Assembly: GCA_038502055.1 (NCBI GenBank)
Contig: JAXRKN010000039.1
Coordinates: 4,092,001 to 4,156,000 of the forward strand
Reading direction: 5' to 3'
DNA: 64,000 nucleotides
Source: Tanytarsus gracilentus
Taxonomy: Eukaryota > Arthropoda > Insecta > Diptera > Chironomidae
The notes under the pieces are model-generated. The model did not search any database. It had not been told where the DNA came from and was given only the letters and a program-made list of their open reading frames with translations. Of this stretch, positions 51,675 to 64,000 are shown one piece after another (the stretch's first letter is position 1; each line of letters begins with the position of its first letter). The position numbers and the translations under genes were made by a program.

Positions 51675-54600
51675 ATAGAAAATAAACAATGTGAAAAGTT
51701 ATTTTTGAGGCGGATTTGAAAAAATTTATTTATATGAGTGGCATAAAAATTGAGTTAAATTGTGTGAGCTTATTTGATTTAAAAAAATTTAAAACTTGTA
51801 AAAATGAAATCATTTAAATTTTCCCTTGCAACCCTAATTCCCAATTATATTTGTTATTTGAATTTCGATCGTTACCACAATTAATTAAAAAGCTCAAATT
51901 TTATTTAATTCTCTCATTATGAAAAATAATTAATTAAAGTTTTGAATTTGAATGATTCAAACAAAAGTTAATTAAATTCTTTTTAATTTATTCAAAAATT
52001 TGAAATAATTTATGACAATAATTAATTAAAAATACGATTGTGCTTAGAATTTTGAGTTTAGAGAAGAAAGATGATTAAATGCGAGATTAAAATATTAAAA
52101 TGACCCAAAAATAAACAAATTTATTTCAAGAGTTTATTAATTAAAGTCAAGTCTAATACATCCGCTCTATTAAATCCAAAAAGGAGGATTTTTATTGTCA
52201 TTAAAATTCATGATAAGGCCTTATAAGGCGGAAAATATAAATTCAGGTAAGGTTCATAAACTTAAAGAAGAGTCCATTGAGGGTTTTCTTACCAGAAAAA
52301 AAAGTTGTAAAAATAAAAAAATTAAAGCGTAAAACTTTTCACGGTCTCTAGATTTTCACGCAGTTCTCCTCACATTATTGATGAATTATCCGAACAACAC
52401 ACTTGAAAATGCTCGTTTTATGTCCTCTTTTTTACAAGCTTAATGTCATCTCGCCTTCATCCATTCATTTTATCCCTCTTGGTGGCCTTTTTCTCTTTTC
52501 TTTATCACATCGGAAGTGAGTATGTGTTTGTGGATGTATTGAGTGAAGATGTAAGCGCCCATCAAACATGTAAGCCTTTTGTCATTCGAGAAAAACTGAG
52601 ATTGAGAGAAAATGTCAAGAGGGATCAACGCGAGAGGAGAAATAAAATCTTTTCCTGACCTTCGACCATGCGACACTAAGTCGATTTGAAAAATTGCCTA
52701 CCTCAAAGTTTTTTTTTGTTATGGATATGAAATTTTTTCATTTAAAATAATTTAACAACTGTCAATCATCATCTTGAAATTTAAAAAACCTCAATCATAA
52801 ATTTTCATAAGCATTTTTGCGGCTCATTGACCTTGCACGCATTCGTAGCTGATGTTGTTTTAATAAAATCTGACAGGAAAACTTCAATTTAAATTTCTCT
52901 TGAAAAACACAAACTGTTCATGTAAAATGTGTAAAGTTAAATTATAGAACCTAGCATTTCCCTTTCGATCTACATGTGGTTGCTCTCGTTCTTATTTAAC
53001 TTCACGTCGACTCTTGTTATTTTTAACCCTTATGGATGTTGTTTCTGCTGACTGGTTGAAAATGTTTTGAAAATCAATTTTGATTAAATTACTCTTGATA
53101 CGATGTTGGAAAGTTTTTAAAGCTGTCATGGCAAAAAAATTGTTTTAAACTCCGCTTGAACGTCAAATATGAGTTTGACGGACTCAAATGTGGACTCAGT
53201 TTTTTATTGACGTTTTTATGATGAAGTAATAAAATTCATGCACACTCGAGCATACGCAAAGCTTGATATCAACATCGATTGACGTTAAAATGATTTACAA
53301 GAATGAATAAAATGACTCATAAAAGCTTTATAAAGAACACACTTCATTTATTAAGAAAATTCTGCAGGGATAGACAATTTTCTTGAGTGTGTGAAAAAAT
53401 TACCTGACACCACTATGCACTTTCTGTATTAGAATTTTCTTTCATCAAAATTTTACTCAACTCAACTCCGGACGTTTATGGCGTTATTATTATTGCACAA
53501 GGATATAAACATGTTTTGAACCCGATGATAATAAAGTTTATAGCATTCTAAAATTGCATGTGAAAAACATCCAACATGGGTCGATGTTCTTCCAAATGGA
53601 AAATATGTTTTCCGTTAACACGAAAATATTCTCGAAAGCTCGCTTGTTAAAAAAGAAATCCCTTCTTAAATAAGTTATAAATATTCGTAGTTTGCTGGTA
53701 AAAAGAGTTAAAAAAATTCAAAAAATAAAATTTTGTAAAAAAATATTTTTTAAAGGTTTAAAATTATTTAATTTTTTATCGGTTTTTAAATTTCCAACCA
53801 CAATAATTTTTTTTCGAATACCAACAGATTTAACTTTTTACAAATCTGTTTCATCTCCAACCACGTTCACTTCATACCAAAAAGCTTCACTTCAACGAGT
53901 AAATAACTAAAGTAAGTGCTGTTGCTTACATCATAAATAAAAGCATTTACTATCTGTTGGTATTTTCCGACCATTTCCAATTTCACCATTCCGATTCAAG
54001 TTTTTTTACCATTCCACTTCAAATAACCAGACAACCGCAGAGAGCACGAGATCATTCCTTTTTCCTCTTTAATTTGCTTTTCATTTGCACACAAGGACGA
54101 ATGCAAACAGAATGGAGAGTTTTAATTAAGTAAAGATTTTCGAGAAGCCGCACTTAATTTTCAACTTTCTGCCAGCAGTCAGTCATGAATAATGCTCACA
54201 CACTTACGTGCGGTGAGTGCTAATGGACGCAAAGCTGAATTTATTTGCTTCAAGTTTTATAAAAATATGAACTTTAATTTTAAATCTTAAATGATTAACA
54301 AACTTTTTTGCCCAAAATTAAGTTGAAATAACGAAACTTTTATGGAACTTAATTTTATGTTTTTGAAAAAACATGAAAACGGTCTAACAAGGAATAAAAA
54401 AGTTTTTATGCTCGTGGCTATGAATTTTTCAATGCACCTCATCCTCCAGATTTTAATTTAATTTTAATTTCATCGTTAATTAAAATTTCAAGAGGTTAGT
54501 GAAGGAAGAAATTTTTAAGTTTCGGAAATATTTTTTCAAGCGTTCGATTTTTGATCAGCTCAAATTCTCTAATTCATTTAATGTTATGGACAAATTTTTG

Positions 54601-55390
54601 AAATGGGATGGAGAAAAACTTTCTCTTCAGATGTTTCAAAATAAACGAAGAAAATCAAGGTATGAAAGTTTGTTTTAAAACTTTTTGTTATTTAATTACA
54701 TTTTCAGAAACTTGATTCTGAAGCATGACCATAAAAAGGGTTAGTTTTTTTGGGATTGATTTAATTAAGTTTTTAATAATAAACAAGCCCACATAAACAT
54801 TCATTGCTAATTAACAAAAATGGCACTCGGACAAGTTGGAATTAACTCTTGATTTTTATAAATTTTAATATTAATTGGTTCTTTATGAAATCTTTAAGCG
54901 AAGAGTTAATTGATATTTTAATTCTCGTATCTCACAGTTGAATGAGCGACAGTCCTCAGGTGGAATAGTTGATAATTCATAAATATGCAATGTCGCAATT
55001 GCATAATGAGCCATGAACTCGAGTTCTCTCTCATGTTTTTATTCATCTCGTATAAACAAAAAGAAAATTTACAATTCAATTTATCGAAATGAAAATTTAT
55101 TTAATTTTATCCAAATTCAACAAATATTATTCGTGCTATTTCGCAGAGTAAAAAAAGTTGCAATATTGTTGACTCAACAAAGTTCTCTCGTCCGGTTTGT
55201 ATTTTTGTTAATGGATTTTTTAAAAGGGTTGGAAATATTTTTTTAAAAACTTTTTGGCTTTTGCTAACTGGACTTTTCAATTTCTTTCCATTTTTCCTAC
55301 ACTCTAGCTTATTTAAAAATGCACTCAGTAAAATTTCTGAACCTTTTTCTGTTCAGCTCTCGCTCATTGTTTTTAAGGCTTTTAATCATA
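51675..55390. other. Spacer inside the 28-bp inverted-repeat interval
   Basis: About 3.7 kb of AT-rich sequence like the rest of the spacer. No transposase, integrase, polymerase or helicase motif was seen in any frame of useful length. It holds the doubtful small frame at 52443-52658. Confidence 0.6.
52443..52658 (+). CDS. Possible small ORF with signal-peptide-like start, 71 codons
   Basis: Begins MSSRLHPFILSLLVAFFSFL, a plausible secretion signal, then a charged C-terminal part with a single Cys and basic pairs (KR, RR). It falls inside the interval bounded by the 28-bp inverted repeats. ATG context is AGCTTAATGT. No family is recognised and hydrophobic starts are common by chance in T-rich sequence, so confidence is low. 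Confidence 0.12.
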   Translation: MSSRLHPFILSLLVAFFSFLYHIGSEYVFVDVLSEDVSAHQTCKPFVIREKLRLRENVKRDQRERRNKIFS

Positions 55391-55539
55391 TTTTATTTTT
55401 TTTTTTTTTTTTTTTTTTTGTTTTTTTTTATTTTCGATTTTTTTTTTCTTTTTTTTTTTTTTTTTTTGAAAATTTTTTTTAATTTTTTTTTTTTTTTGAA
55501 TATTTTTTTTTTTTTTTTTTTTATTTGGTCTTTTTTTTT
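55391..55539. repeat. Long T-rich tract (A-rich on the minus strand)
   Basis: About 150 bp of nearly pure T with rare interruptions by single bases or short words. Next to it, at 55540-55615, is a GC-richer segment that ends in the 28-bp repeat. On the minus strand the order is body then A tract, as in a SINE or LINE tail. Reading frames in this tract (poly-Phe or poly-Lys) are artefacts. Confidence 0.85.
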
Positions 55540-55587
55540 GTTGGTGATTGGTCGCGGGTGCCATGCGTGGGTTTAGGCGGGCTTTGG

Positions 55588-55615
55588 TGGCAACGCCGTT
55601 TGCAGACCCATCTTG
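55588..55615 (-). repeat. Inverted 28-bp copy of the 50736 terminus
   Basis: Read on the minus strand from 55615 it starts CAAGATGGGTCTGCAAACGG and matches 50736-50763 at all 28 positions. Sequence inside and outside the two copies does not align obviously. It could be a terminal inverted repeat of a 4.88-kb element or the same family end carried by a second insertion. Confidence 0.85.
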
Positions 55616-58600
55616 TTTTCCTCCAATTTAAATATTTTAAGAGAACAAATGTTGATTTTTACCTTTTTCCTGTTCTTTGAAATGCTCTTGCCGTCGTCCT
55701 CGATGGTACGATGAACGTCAAGGGTCTTTTTAACGGTGAACTCAAAGACTTTTTAATTACATTTTGCCTCGTTTTCAGTTCACCTCCGCAATATTTTTAT
55801 ATTAAGAGAAAGACTGTTAATGCACATTATTATCAAGGTGCTACACGTGGGGTTTGTAATTTTCAATTAATTAAAAATTCCTGACTTTAAAGAATTAATC
55901 AAATAATTTGACATGAAAAATTTCATTAAAAAAATTTATCAACTAAAAGTTCAATGAACTCTTAGATTTAAATTACACTCATAAATATTCACCCCTTTTT
56001 TTTAAAATGACAAACCATCAAATAATGCACACAATCTTTAAGTCATTATTTTTACCAACATGACCCATTTTATGATAAAACTTCCCTTTTTCATTAAGTG
56101 ATGAATAAATAAAAGGAAAAATTGTTAATGAGCGGTAAAAGCCAAAAGGTGATGTCAACCAAAAGAAAATGAAAATGTTCGAGGTGAAATTTATTCAGAT
56201 CTACTCAGGTTGATAACTTTCATGACCAAGTTTTTTTTTCGTGGAACGACATTGATGGTGATGAGTTTAATTTTCGAGGTGAAAAGTTGAGGATTAGAAA
56301 GAAGAAGAATTAGATTGAATTGATAAGACTCGATGGAATTAGAAATGAGCAAAAAGTTATCTCGGCGAAATTTGTAAAAGCTTTTTGGTTCGACAAAACT
56401 GTTAATGAAATCCAAAGTTTTTCATCTTAACCATACACTTCGAAAAGACTTAATGCGAGGGATGGAAAATTAAAATTCTGAAATTAATTCAAGTTTTCAA
56501 AATTAAACCTGAATTTTTTTCACGTTTCCTTTGATTTATTTTCAAAAAAAATATTAAAACTAAATGTCGGATTTCATTTCCAGAAAATTCAACAAAAGCT
56601 AAAAAACTTTTTTCTTTCTTGTTTTCAATTTTGAACAAGTTGCAACTGAAAGAAGAAAAAACTTTCAGCGAGGAATTTTTCAACTTTTTTGTTTCATACA
56701 CACAAGTTGTGACATAACCGAGAGCAAGAATTTATTTTTGTCATATGATTTTTGACAGCTCTCTAAATTAAATTGATTCAATAACAGATTTTAGTTTATT
56801 AAAAAAATCGAATCAATAATTTATTTACGTTCAAAATATTATTTGTGGACGCGGTTAAGTAAAATAATTCTAATGGAATTAAAATTTGTCAAAAGCTTTA
56901 TGGAGAAAAATTTTTTATTTATTAAATTTTGATAAATGAAATCTTCAACAACTCAAGCTTTCAATAATAAATTGTTTCTCATCAAACGAAGCACTCAAGA
57001 AATCTATAAACAAGCCAATAAATGGCGAGTTAAGTGCAAAATTGTATCATTGCTCATAAAAAATCCTTCAATCGTAAAAAATACACTGGATTTAGAAAAA
57101 ACAATTAAATTGATGATTTTTTGAGAGATTACATGCGCTGAAAATTTAATTGTCCAAACGAAATCTTTAAAAAAGAACGAAATAAAAAAAATCTATTTTT
57201 CAATGGGACAACAATCGATAGAAATGCTCCCGATTTAATGGCGACAAAAAGATTTGCTCATTTCAATTTAAAATTCAATAGAATTAAAAGAGTATTTGGT
57301 TTAAAAAATTCCTCTTTATTTTTTTCAAATGCGCCCATGAGTCTCGTATAATAAAAAACTAAGTTTTATTCTCGTTACATCCAAGAAAAATTATTGAAAA
57401 ATATTTGGAGCATAAAAAGCTTAAATCGAGCTGAGAAGAAAATGGAAAATTTATTGTTTTTAAATACTTTATTTTTTCTCTCATGGTTTGATATTTTGAG
57501 GAATAAAATCGATTTTAAAGATGTTCGCCTACACATAGATGGAGTGGAGAAAATTTTATATGACACATTTTCCATGAAAATAAGTTAGAATAAATGGAAT
57601 TGATGCCAGCATTAAACCATCAGACGATGAAGTAGGTCTTTGGCTTGAAACAACCAAATATTATCTACTCAATATAAATAAAGCCGGAAATTTAATCATT
57701 AAATCATCGTTTATGGCGTTCAACAGCAATCTCGCCTATCGAAGACGGAGGGTGGAAAAATTGGAAGAGGAAATAATAAAATAAATCAATTCAACTTGTG
57801 TTTTCAGCCTCAATCTATTTTTTATGTTAGCCAAAAGTCTTAATAGTTTCAGCCAAAAATAATCTGAAGGAATTGATGTTGAGTTGATTTATTGCGTTCA
57901 CTCTTTCATTGTCTTCATTTTCACTTAATGTGTATCGAGTTGTTTATCACAAGACAAACTTAAAGTGTCCACTTAGAGCTTCCTAAACTAGTAAATATGT
58001 TAATTATAATTGAAATTTCAGACAATCAACACACATTTCCAAATTAAGACAAGCATTTCCACTCATCTTAATTATCTATTAATGAAGAGAGGTTAAATAT
58101 AATTTTGTTGTTACGTGCGATAATCTATTGTATAATTTTGTTCACTCGAAATTACTAATTAATTAATTTGTTCACATAAAATTATCGCTTATTGTATTTG
58201 GAGTATTTTTATTCCTTTTAATTAGAGTAAAAGATAAATGTGGAATTAAAAATTAATGCAGGATTAAAAAGATAAAATTCAAGTCTTGGACTTAAAAAGA
58301 AAAATTTAACTTTAATTTGCATTCCTAAAAAATATTTTTACCTCTTAAAATTTCTCTGTCGTGCTCAACGCAAATTAAAACCATTTAATTGCCATATTCA
58401 AGACATTTATGTTATAATTACGACTACTTAAGGATTTTCACTTTCATATCAACAACAACACCATCACCGTCTTAAAGTGTTTTATTCAGCTATAAATTGA
58501 TGACCATCATAAAAAAAATTCTGTGCCATAAACTTTTTGCGCAGGACATCAGCACACTAATTCACTTAATACTTTCCAACAAAGTGCGTTAATAATCGAT

Positions 58601-61600
58601 GATTGAACATCAAATTCTGAAGAAAGCAAATCGCAATATTTCTTCCACCATCGCGTGTCATAAACAATGTCTTTGAATGCGAGTGTCGGGAAAGTCGTAA
58701 AATTTTCCTTTTTCGAGAAGAGTCATTAAAAATGAAGAAACTGAGAAAAAGGAAAAAGTCCATTGTTAGTGTTGCTGATGGAATTGAATTAAGTGCGAAA
58801 ATATACAAAGTCGTTCGAATGTGGGAGGTGAATGTGTCTATTAAACATCGACAACGTGAGTCGTTAAAAAATATTGACTTCTTCATGTTTGGTCAAGAGA
58901 TAAAGTTTGGACTTAAAGTGTTCGAAAAATTGAGTTAAAAAAATTTTTAAATAAAATTCTAAATTACAAATTTTTCTTCATATTTTTAATCTAGGCAATC
59001 GTGTTTGTCATTATTCCTGCAATTATTTTCCACCAGTTAATTTACCGCCATTAATTTCCTCACATAATTCTTTAATAGCTCAACCCTCAGTCAGATAGCA
59101 AATGACTTAAAGTCGGAAGACTATAAAAATACTGCTAGTCCATGGACACACGTAAAGTCACGCATAAAATTTATTGACTATATCCGATTCGGTAATGTAC
59201 AGGATAAACGCACGTTTAATCGATTTCTTAACCTTGGAAACATTTAACCGCGAATGTCTTGAATAGCTTGGAAGAAATTATATAAATTTCCAAATTATTT
59301 TGTGGTGCGTAAAAGATTCATTCGTGGCATTGAATTATTGTGGTTTTTATGTTCTTTGGAAATAATTTTTAAATTACGTCACATTTCAATATTAAAATAA
59401 CTAACTGTCAAAATTCTCCCCTTTCTAATCAAATCAAATCTACCCGTAATTTTTATGCATATGTTCTTCGAACGTGCGGCAAATAAATAGACTCAGAATA
59501 TTCCGGAGCAATTTAATTGTCATTAATGAAGTTAAACCTCTACACCCCTCGAAATGTGAATTTTTCATGTCAAAGAGCAAGTTGCAAACCATTTTCACTT
59601 CCATCGAAAGTCAGCTGCTATTAAAGTGTAATTTTTGTTTTTGTTCTCACAAAAAAGAGAATCATGAAAATTTTTTTCGTCATTATCTGTCAGTTTTACT
59701 GTCAATTTAGTTTTCATGTTGTTTTGAATATGAAAATGATGTCTGTCTGTCAATGTTGCTTGAGCTCATCTCTGTGGAACTGATTTCTCATGAAACGGAT
59801 TTATTTTTCCTGGAATTATGCAATGTGAATAAAATTTTGCGTAAAATTTAAAAAATCTAACCTTGGAAAATTGAACTTATTTTTTTTTTAAAAAAATTCA
59901 ATTTAAAATTTTTTAAACCCTGAATTTAATATTTTTTTACTCTTCGCTGTCCGTCAGACAAAAAAAATTCATTTTGAATGAAGCAAAAAATTTAATTTAA
60001 CACATTTCACTTTGAATTTCACACAGTTCATTTTCAGAAGAAAAATATTTTAAGGAAACTCCAGCAGTGAATTCCGATTACTCACCGACACTCGAAATAT
60101 TTCTTTTGCGTGTCATTGAACAATGAAAAAGACGAGAGCAAGAGAGAGAAAAATAAGTTTTTCGGTGTTAACTAATTCCAAATGGTGTGGCGAGGCTAGA
60201 AATCATGATAGTATTGCCTCACACTCCTTGTTATAATAAAACAACAGGGTTAAGTTTGTCACTAAGAAAAATGTTTATATCTAATTGGAGTATCGAGAAT
60301 TTATTCATTGACTTTTACAAGGTAAAACATGACATAAAGCGTAATTAAACAGCATGAAGGTGCTGAGTAAATCGAAGTCGACTCACATTCGTTTAAAAGT
60401 GCCATAACTTCCATATCGTTGAAACGGGTGAAAATAGTAAATGTAAAAGGGGTGAAAGTAAAATTATTTTTTTTAATTAATGCTCAACATTTTTACGATT
60501 ACATAAATTGCCACTCCACACAGTTGTTTTACACAATTTTAATCATTAAAAAGAAAGATAAAAGTTTGAATATTTCTGTGCAAAGAACTAACTTGTTGTC
60601 TCGAGATATTTTTTACCAAAAAATTTAAAAATTCAACTTCTTAAAAAATTTTCAAGCATAAAAAAAATTTAGATTAATTCTAAAATTTTTTGCTGAAGCT
60701 TGAGCCCATAATTGCCGGATATTTACGCATTAATGCCTTTCTCGGAAAAGGCATTTTATAAAAAAAGATTTTTCCTCGACATCGAGCGGAAATTTTATTT
60801 TTTGCATCATGGCGCCGAGAATGAAGTTTTGGCATTCGCTATATGTCATAATGGTATGCAAATTTGTAGGCAAAAAGCTCATTTTTCTTCCTTTCATCTC
60901 AACACATAGATTTTAACGCGATAAATGAAATAAAAAATTTCCTTTCGCTGGACCGAAAATTAAATTTACTTGCACTGAAAGAGAGGAAAAAATTTCAACT
61001 TGTTTAAAAACTCTAGAATACACTCGCAAATTAAATTAAAGTCTCGAGCTTTGAGCTATACAGAGTAAAAAAGTTTTTTAATATTTAAATTTTTCTGATG
61101 ATGGGAAAAAAGTAAGAGAGTGATACAGGAAAGTATCGACGGATAGCAAGCACAATTTAAAAATTTTTTGTTGATAAAAAAATTATTTTAATTTACAACT
61201 AATTAAATTTTTTTTTAAAGTAACTGCACCCAACTTTTACCCCATAATGCGCTCTCAGAAAAATAATTTTCAAAGGCACAAAAAAATGCTTGTGTACATG
61301 ATGTTGATGATGATATTAGCAACAACTTTTTCATTTTATGACGATAAAACTTTTTAGCATTTTCTGCAAATTTTATCTCGAGCTCATGAGCGAGAAAAAC
61401 ACGATTCGAAAATTAAAAGCGTTTTACTCTAATAATCATGAATGAAATTTTTTATTCTTTTGAAATGAAAAAATATGAAAATCCCATTTGTAGCTAATTA
61501 TATTTTTATACTCGGTCGTAAATCCATAAAATTCTCTTTAAAACGTAACGAGATTTATTTTGCTTTTTCTCTTTTTGATTGTCACGTCAAAGAATGATAA

Positions 61601-64000
61601 AAATATTTAAACTTTTTAATAAAAACAATCTCATAAATATCTGAATCAAAAATTCAAATTATTTCATAATAATTTTCCATCCATTGAATAGAAAATCCAT
61701 CACAGTTCTTTGAACCTTAGAGAGGGAAATTTCCGCCCCATTATCAACTGGTTAGAGGATGCTAAGAGCTTTCACCAACATCAGTCGAGTATGTGCGTGT
61801 GCATGTCGTGATGTATGGAAATTGCTTTTAAGTGCTTTGTCTCTATGATTTCATATGAAAACTGTTTATAAATTAGAAGCAGAAAGCTTTTAACCTCAAG
61901 TTGCATTTGATGTTGAAAGGTGAATGACCGCACTTTCATTCTTTTGATGAGAGATTAACTTTTTGGCATCGCATTTTATTATTATGTGACTCTTTGAATA
62001 TTGTTAGAGCATTTTAAAATATATCATAATTGTCTAATGAACTTTACTATTATCAGAATATTCGCAGAAGATACAATGGAATGAAACAATGAATTCTTGA
62101 GGATGATCCTTTCTGGGAAGCTTCCAAGGTACGCCAGGTATTTTAGTCCAACTCAATTCTATAAAAAAATAGAGATTTATTTTACCCGAAGGCAACCATA
62201 AATAAAAGCAGAAGCTGTAGGTGAGGATTAACATTTACAGTCATACTTTTTCACTTCCACTTTGTTACCTTTGTGGTTTTATATACTATTTTATTGTTAT
62301 TTTTATAAGAAATTGTTGCCTTCACGTGGAAGATAAAAGAATTTTTAAAGCAAGTCAGAAATTTTATTTATGAAAGCATGAAACTTTTGTGTAGGATTAT
62401 TTCAGTAAAATATTCATGAATATCTTTACAAATTTTATTTACAACCGTCATTTAGTTCAAAAATTTGATCAGTGGTTAAATCTTCAAAGCAAAATCATCA
62501 TGCACAAAAAATTTATGAACTCTTCATTACCTTTCGGCTTTTCACGTCTCATTTTCTTCTCTCATTCCCATACTTTAGCTTTTTTGCCTTCCGGGTCTTG
62601 CTGATTCTTTACCTCATACACAACCGAAGCGTAAAATTCTTATGCAAATATACTCTGATGTTTGTCGGTGTGTTTACACATTGAAGGATAATTCAACATC
62701 ATTTATCAAAGTGGAAACGAGAACCGATGAAAGTGTTCACATGAGCGCGAATAGAAGCGAAAGAAAAACGGGAAATTTATGAAGTGAATGAGATTCCAAT
62801 AAACAGTGAAAGTACTTTACATCAATTGTGAAGAATGAAAGTAAAATTACGAAGTACTCGTATCACTTCAATCATCCATAAGACTCGAGGGATGAACGCT
62901 AAGTGAAAAATTATGTTCACTTTAGCGAATTAAAAATTTGGTTGAAAAAATAATTTAAAAATTTGAGCTTAAAAAATCACAACCCGAACCCTTAAGCAAT
63001 CTTCTTTTTGTTCCTTCGACATCTACAATATCGCTGATGCCTTTAGAAAAGCTTTGAATATTCTTTACTGAACACTTTCATTCATTTTTCTTCTTTCCAC
63101 CCCTCGTCAGTGTTCACTGATGCAAGTAATTTGATTCAAATAGAGCCTCTGAGGCAAGGTGAATGAAAGCTCAATAAAGAAAATCAACAAAATCAGATAA
63201 GGCAAGTGAAAAGTTGATTTGGCGCAACATCATTTAAAATTCTTGCTCGATGGATTTGAGAGTCGCGCGCTTGTCGAATATTGAAGGTTAATTATAGAAT
63301 TTTATTATTTTAAATCTTTTAATAATAATCAAAAATAATTCTTGCAAAGTAAAAATTTGTAATTAATTATTTTTGTGTCTTTGAATGAATTAAAAAATTC
63401 TCCAAAAACTTCTTCAAGAAATTCCTTTTCCGTGAATTAAAAATTAATTTCTTAAACGCTTTAATTTAATTCGAAATTCTTGCTGTCTTTTATTCAAGCA
63501 AAGCTCACCCTTCTCCGCTTTTCCTGATGCCATGTCAACGCAACGATTAAAAAGAATCCTTATCGCCTTTATCTTCTTCTTCGTCGCTTTCCTTTTATTG
63601 TACACGAAGTTGTTTACATTTCACTCGCTCTTATGTTGCCATGTCTTTCAACCTTGAGATAAACAAAAATCCCCCGGTACTCGCTCGAGAATATATTTCG
63701 ACTAAAATGTCAATCAAAACCTCCGAAAATAGCTCTCATGTGTTGTGAAGTGAATTTATTATCACCATCCTTCGTGTGTACTTAATTTTCCTGAGTTTCC
63801 TGCTTAAACTTCCACTTAGTAATTAAAACAAAAACTGAATACGTCAGCGCTTATACGCACTCGATATCATTAGAGAAAGGTAGAAAGTTTTTCATTAAAA
63901 CTTTTATGATTTTTATTTGCAAAAAAAATTGCAACCGCAGTTTTTAATGAATATTTTTGCATAACGAATTAAATTTTAAGCTGGATTTGCAAAATAATTT
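55616..64000. other. Gene-poor spacer to the end of the window
   Basis: About 8.4 kb of AT-rich sequence, short chance frames, no recognised gene, RNA or structured repeat. It could equally be intron of a gene that continues beyond the window. Confidence 0.55.

Noticed and set aside
51660..51678. Canonical Helitron 3' end
   Set aside because: The hairpin is followed by ATAG rather than CTRR and no TC start is evident at the left end, so a classical Helitron is not supported.
55261..55576. Phe-rich and Lys-rich frames across 55261-55576
   Set aside because: They translate the homopolymer T tract and its complement and have no coding character.

Overview
The window is about 64 kb of very AT-rich eukaryotic nuclear DNA. 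It has GT-AG introns, gene-poor spacers full of A/T runs and no sign of prokaryotic organisation. A complete Dpr-family immunoglobulin receptor gene, found only in arthropods, together with small Cys/Pro-rich genes of a kind typical of insect testis, points to an insect. A lower dipteran (midge- or mosquito-like fly) is my inference; the species cannot be read from the sequence.

Layout. Positions 1-11334 are a gene-poor spacer. A six-exon dpr-type gene lies on the plus strand at 11335-15367; its spliced product is 287 aa with a signal peptide, two Ig domains and a hydrophobic tail. Positions 15368-31186 are spacer. A tandem pair of two-exon cysteine-rich genes lies on the minus strand at 31187-31684 and 31863-32371. 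They share a C-terminal Cys domain encoded by a second exon of exactly 186 nt in both, and a 27-bp promoter block. Positions 32459-48350 are spacer. A ~440-bp inverted-repeat element rich in GCTCGAG-like words lies at 48359-48799. A ~940-bp repeat insertion at 50736-51674 contains 120-bp tandem repeats, a GTRAGAAA microsatellite and a hairpin, and resembles a non-autonomous Helentron (HINE/DINE-1-like). The first 28 bp of that insertion recur in perfect inverted orientation at 55588-55615, next to a long T tract. The rest, to 64000, is spacer.

The genes do not form a pathway. The dpr gene should act in neuronal cell-surface recognition. The cysteine-rich pair is best read as candidate sperm structural proteins, by analogy with the Mst84D/Mst87F type. 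The most novel material is the shared Cys domain and promoter of that pair, the short dpr intron flanked by a 9-bp direct repeat, and the inverted-repeat-bounded 4.9-kb interval. No tRNA, rRNA, CRISPR or viral gene was recognised.
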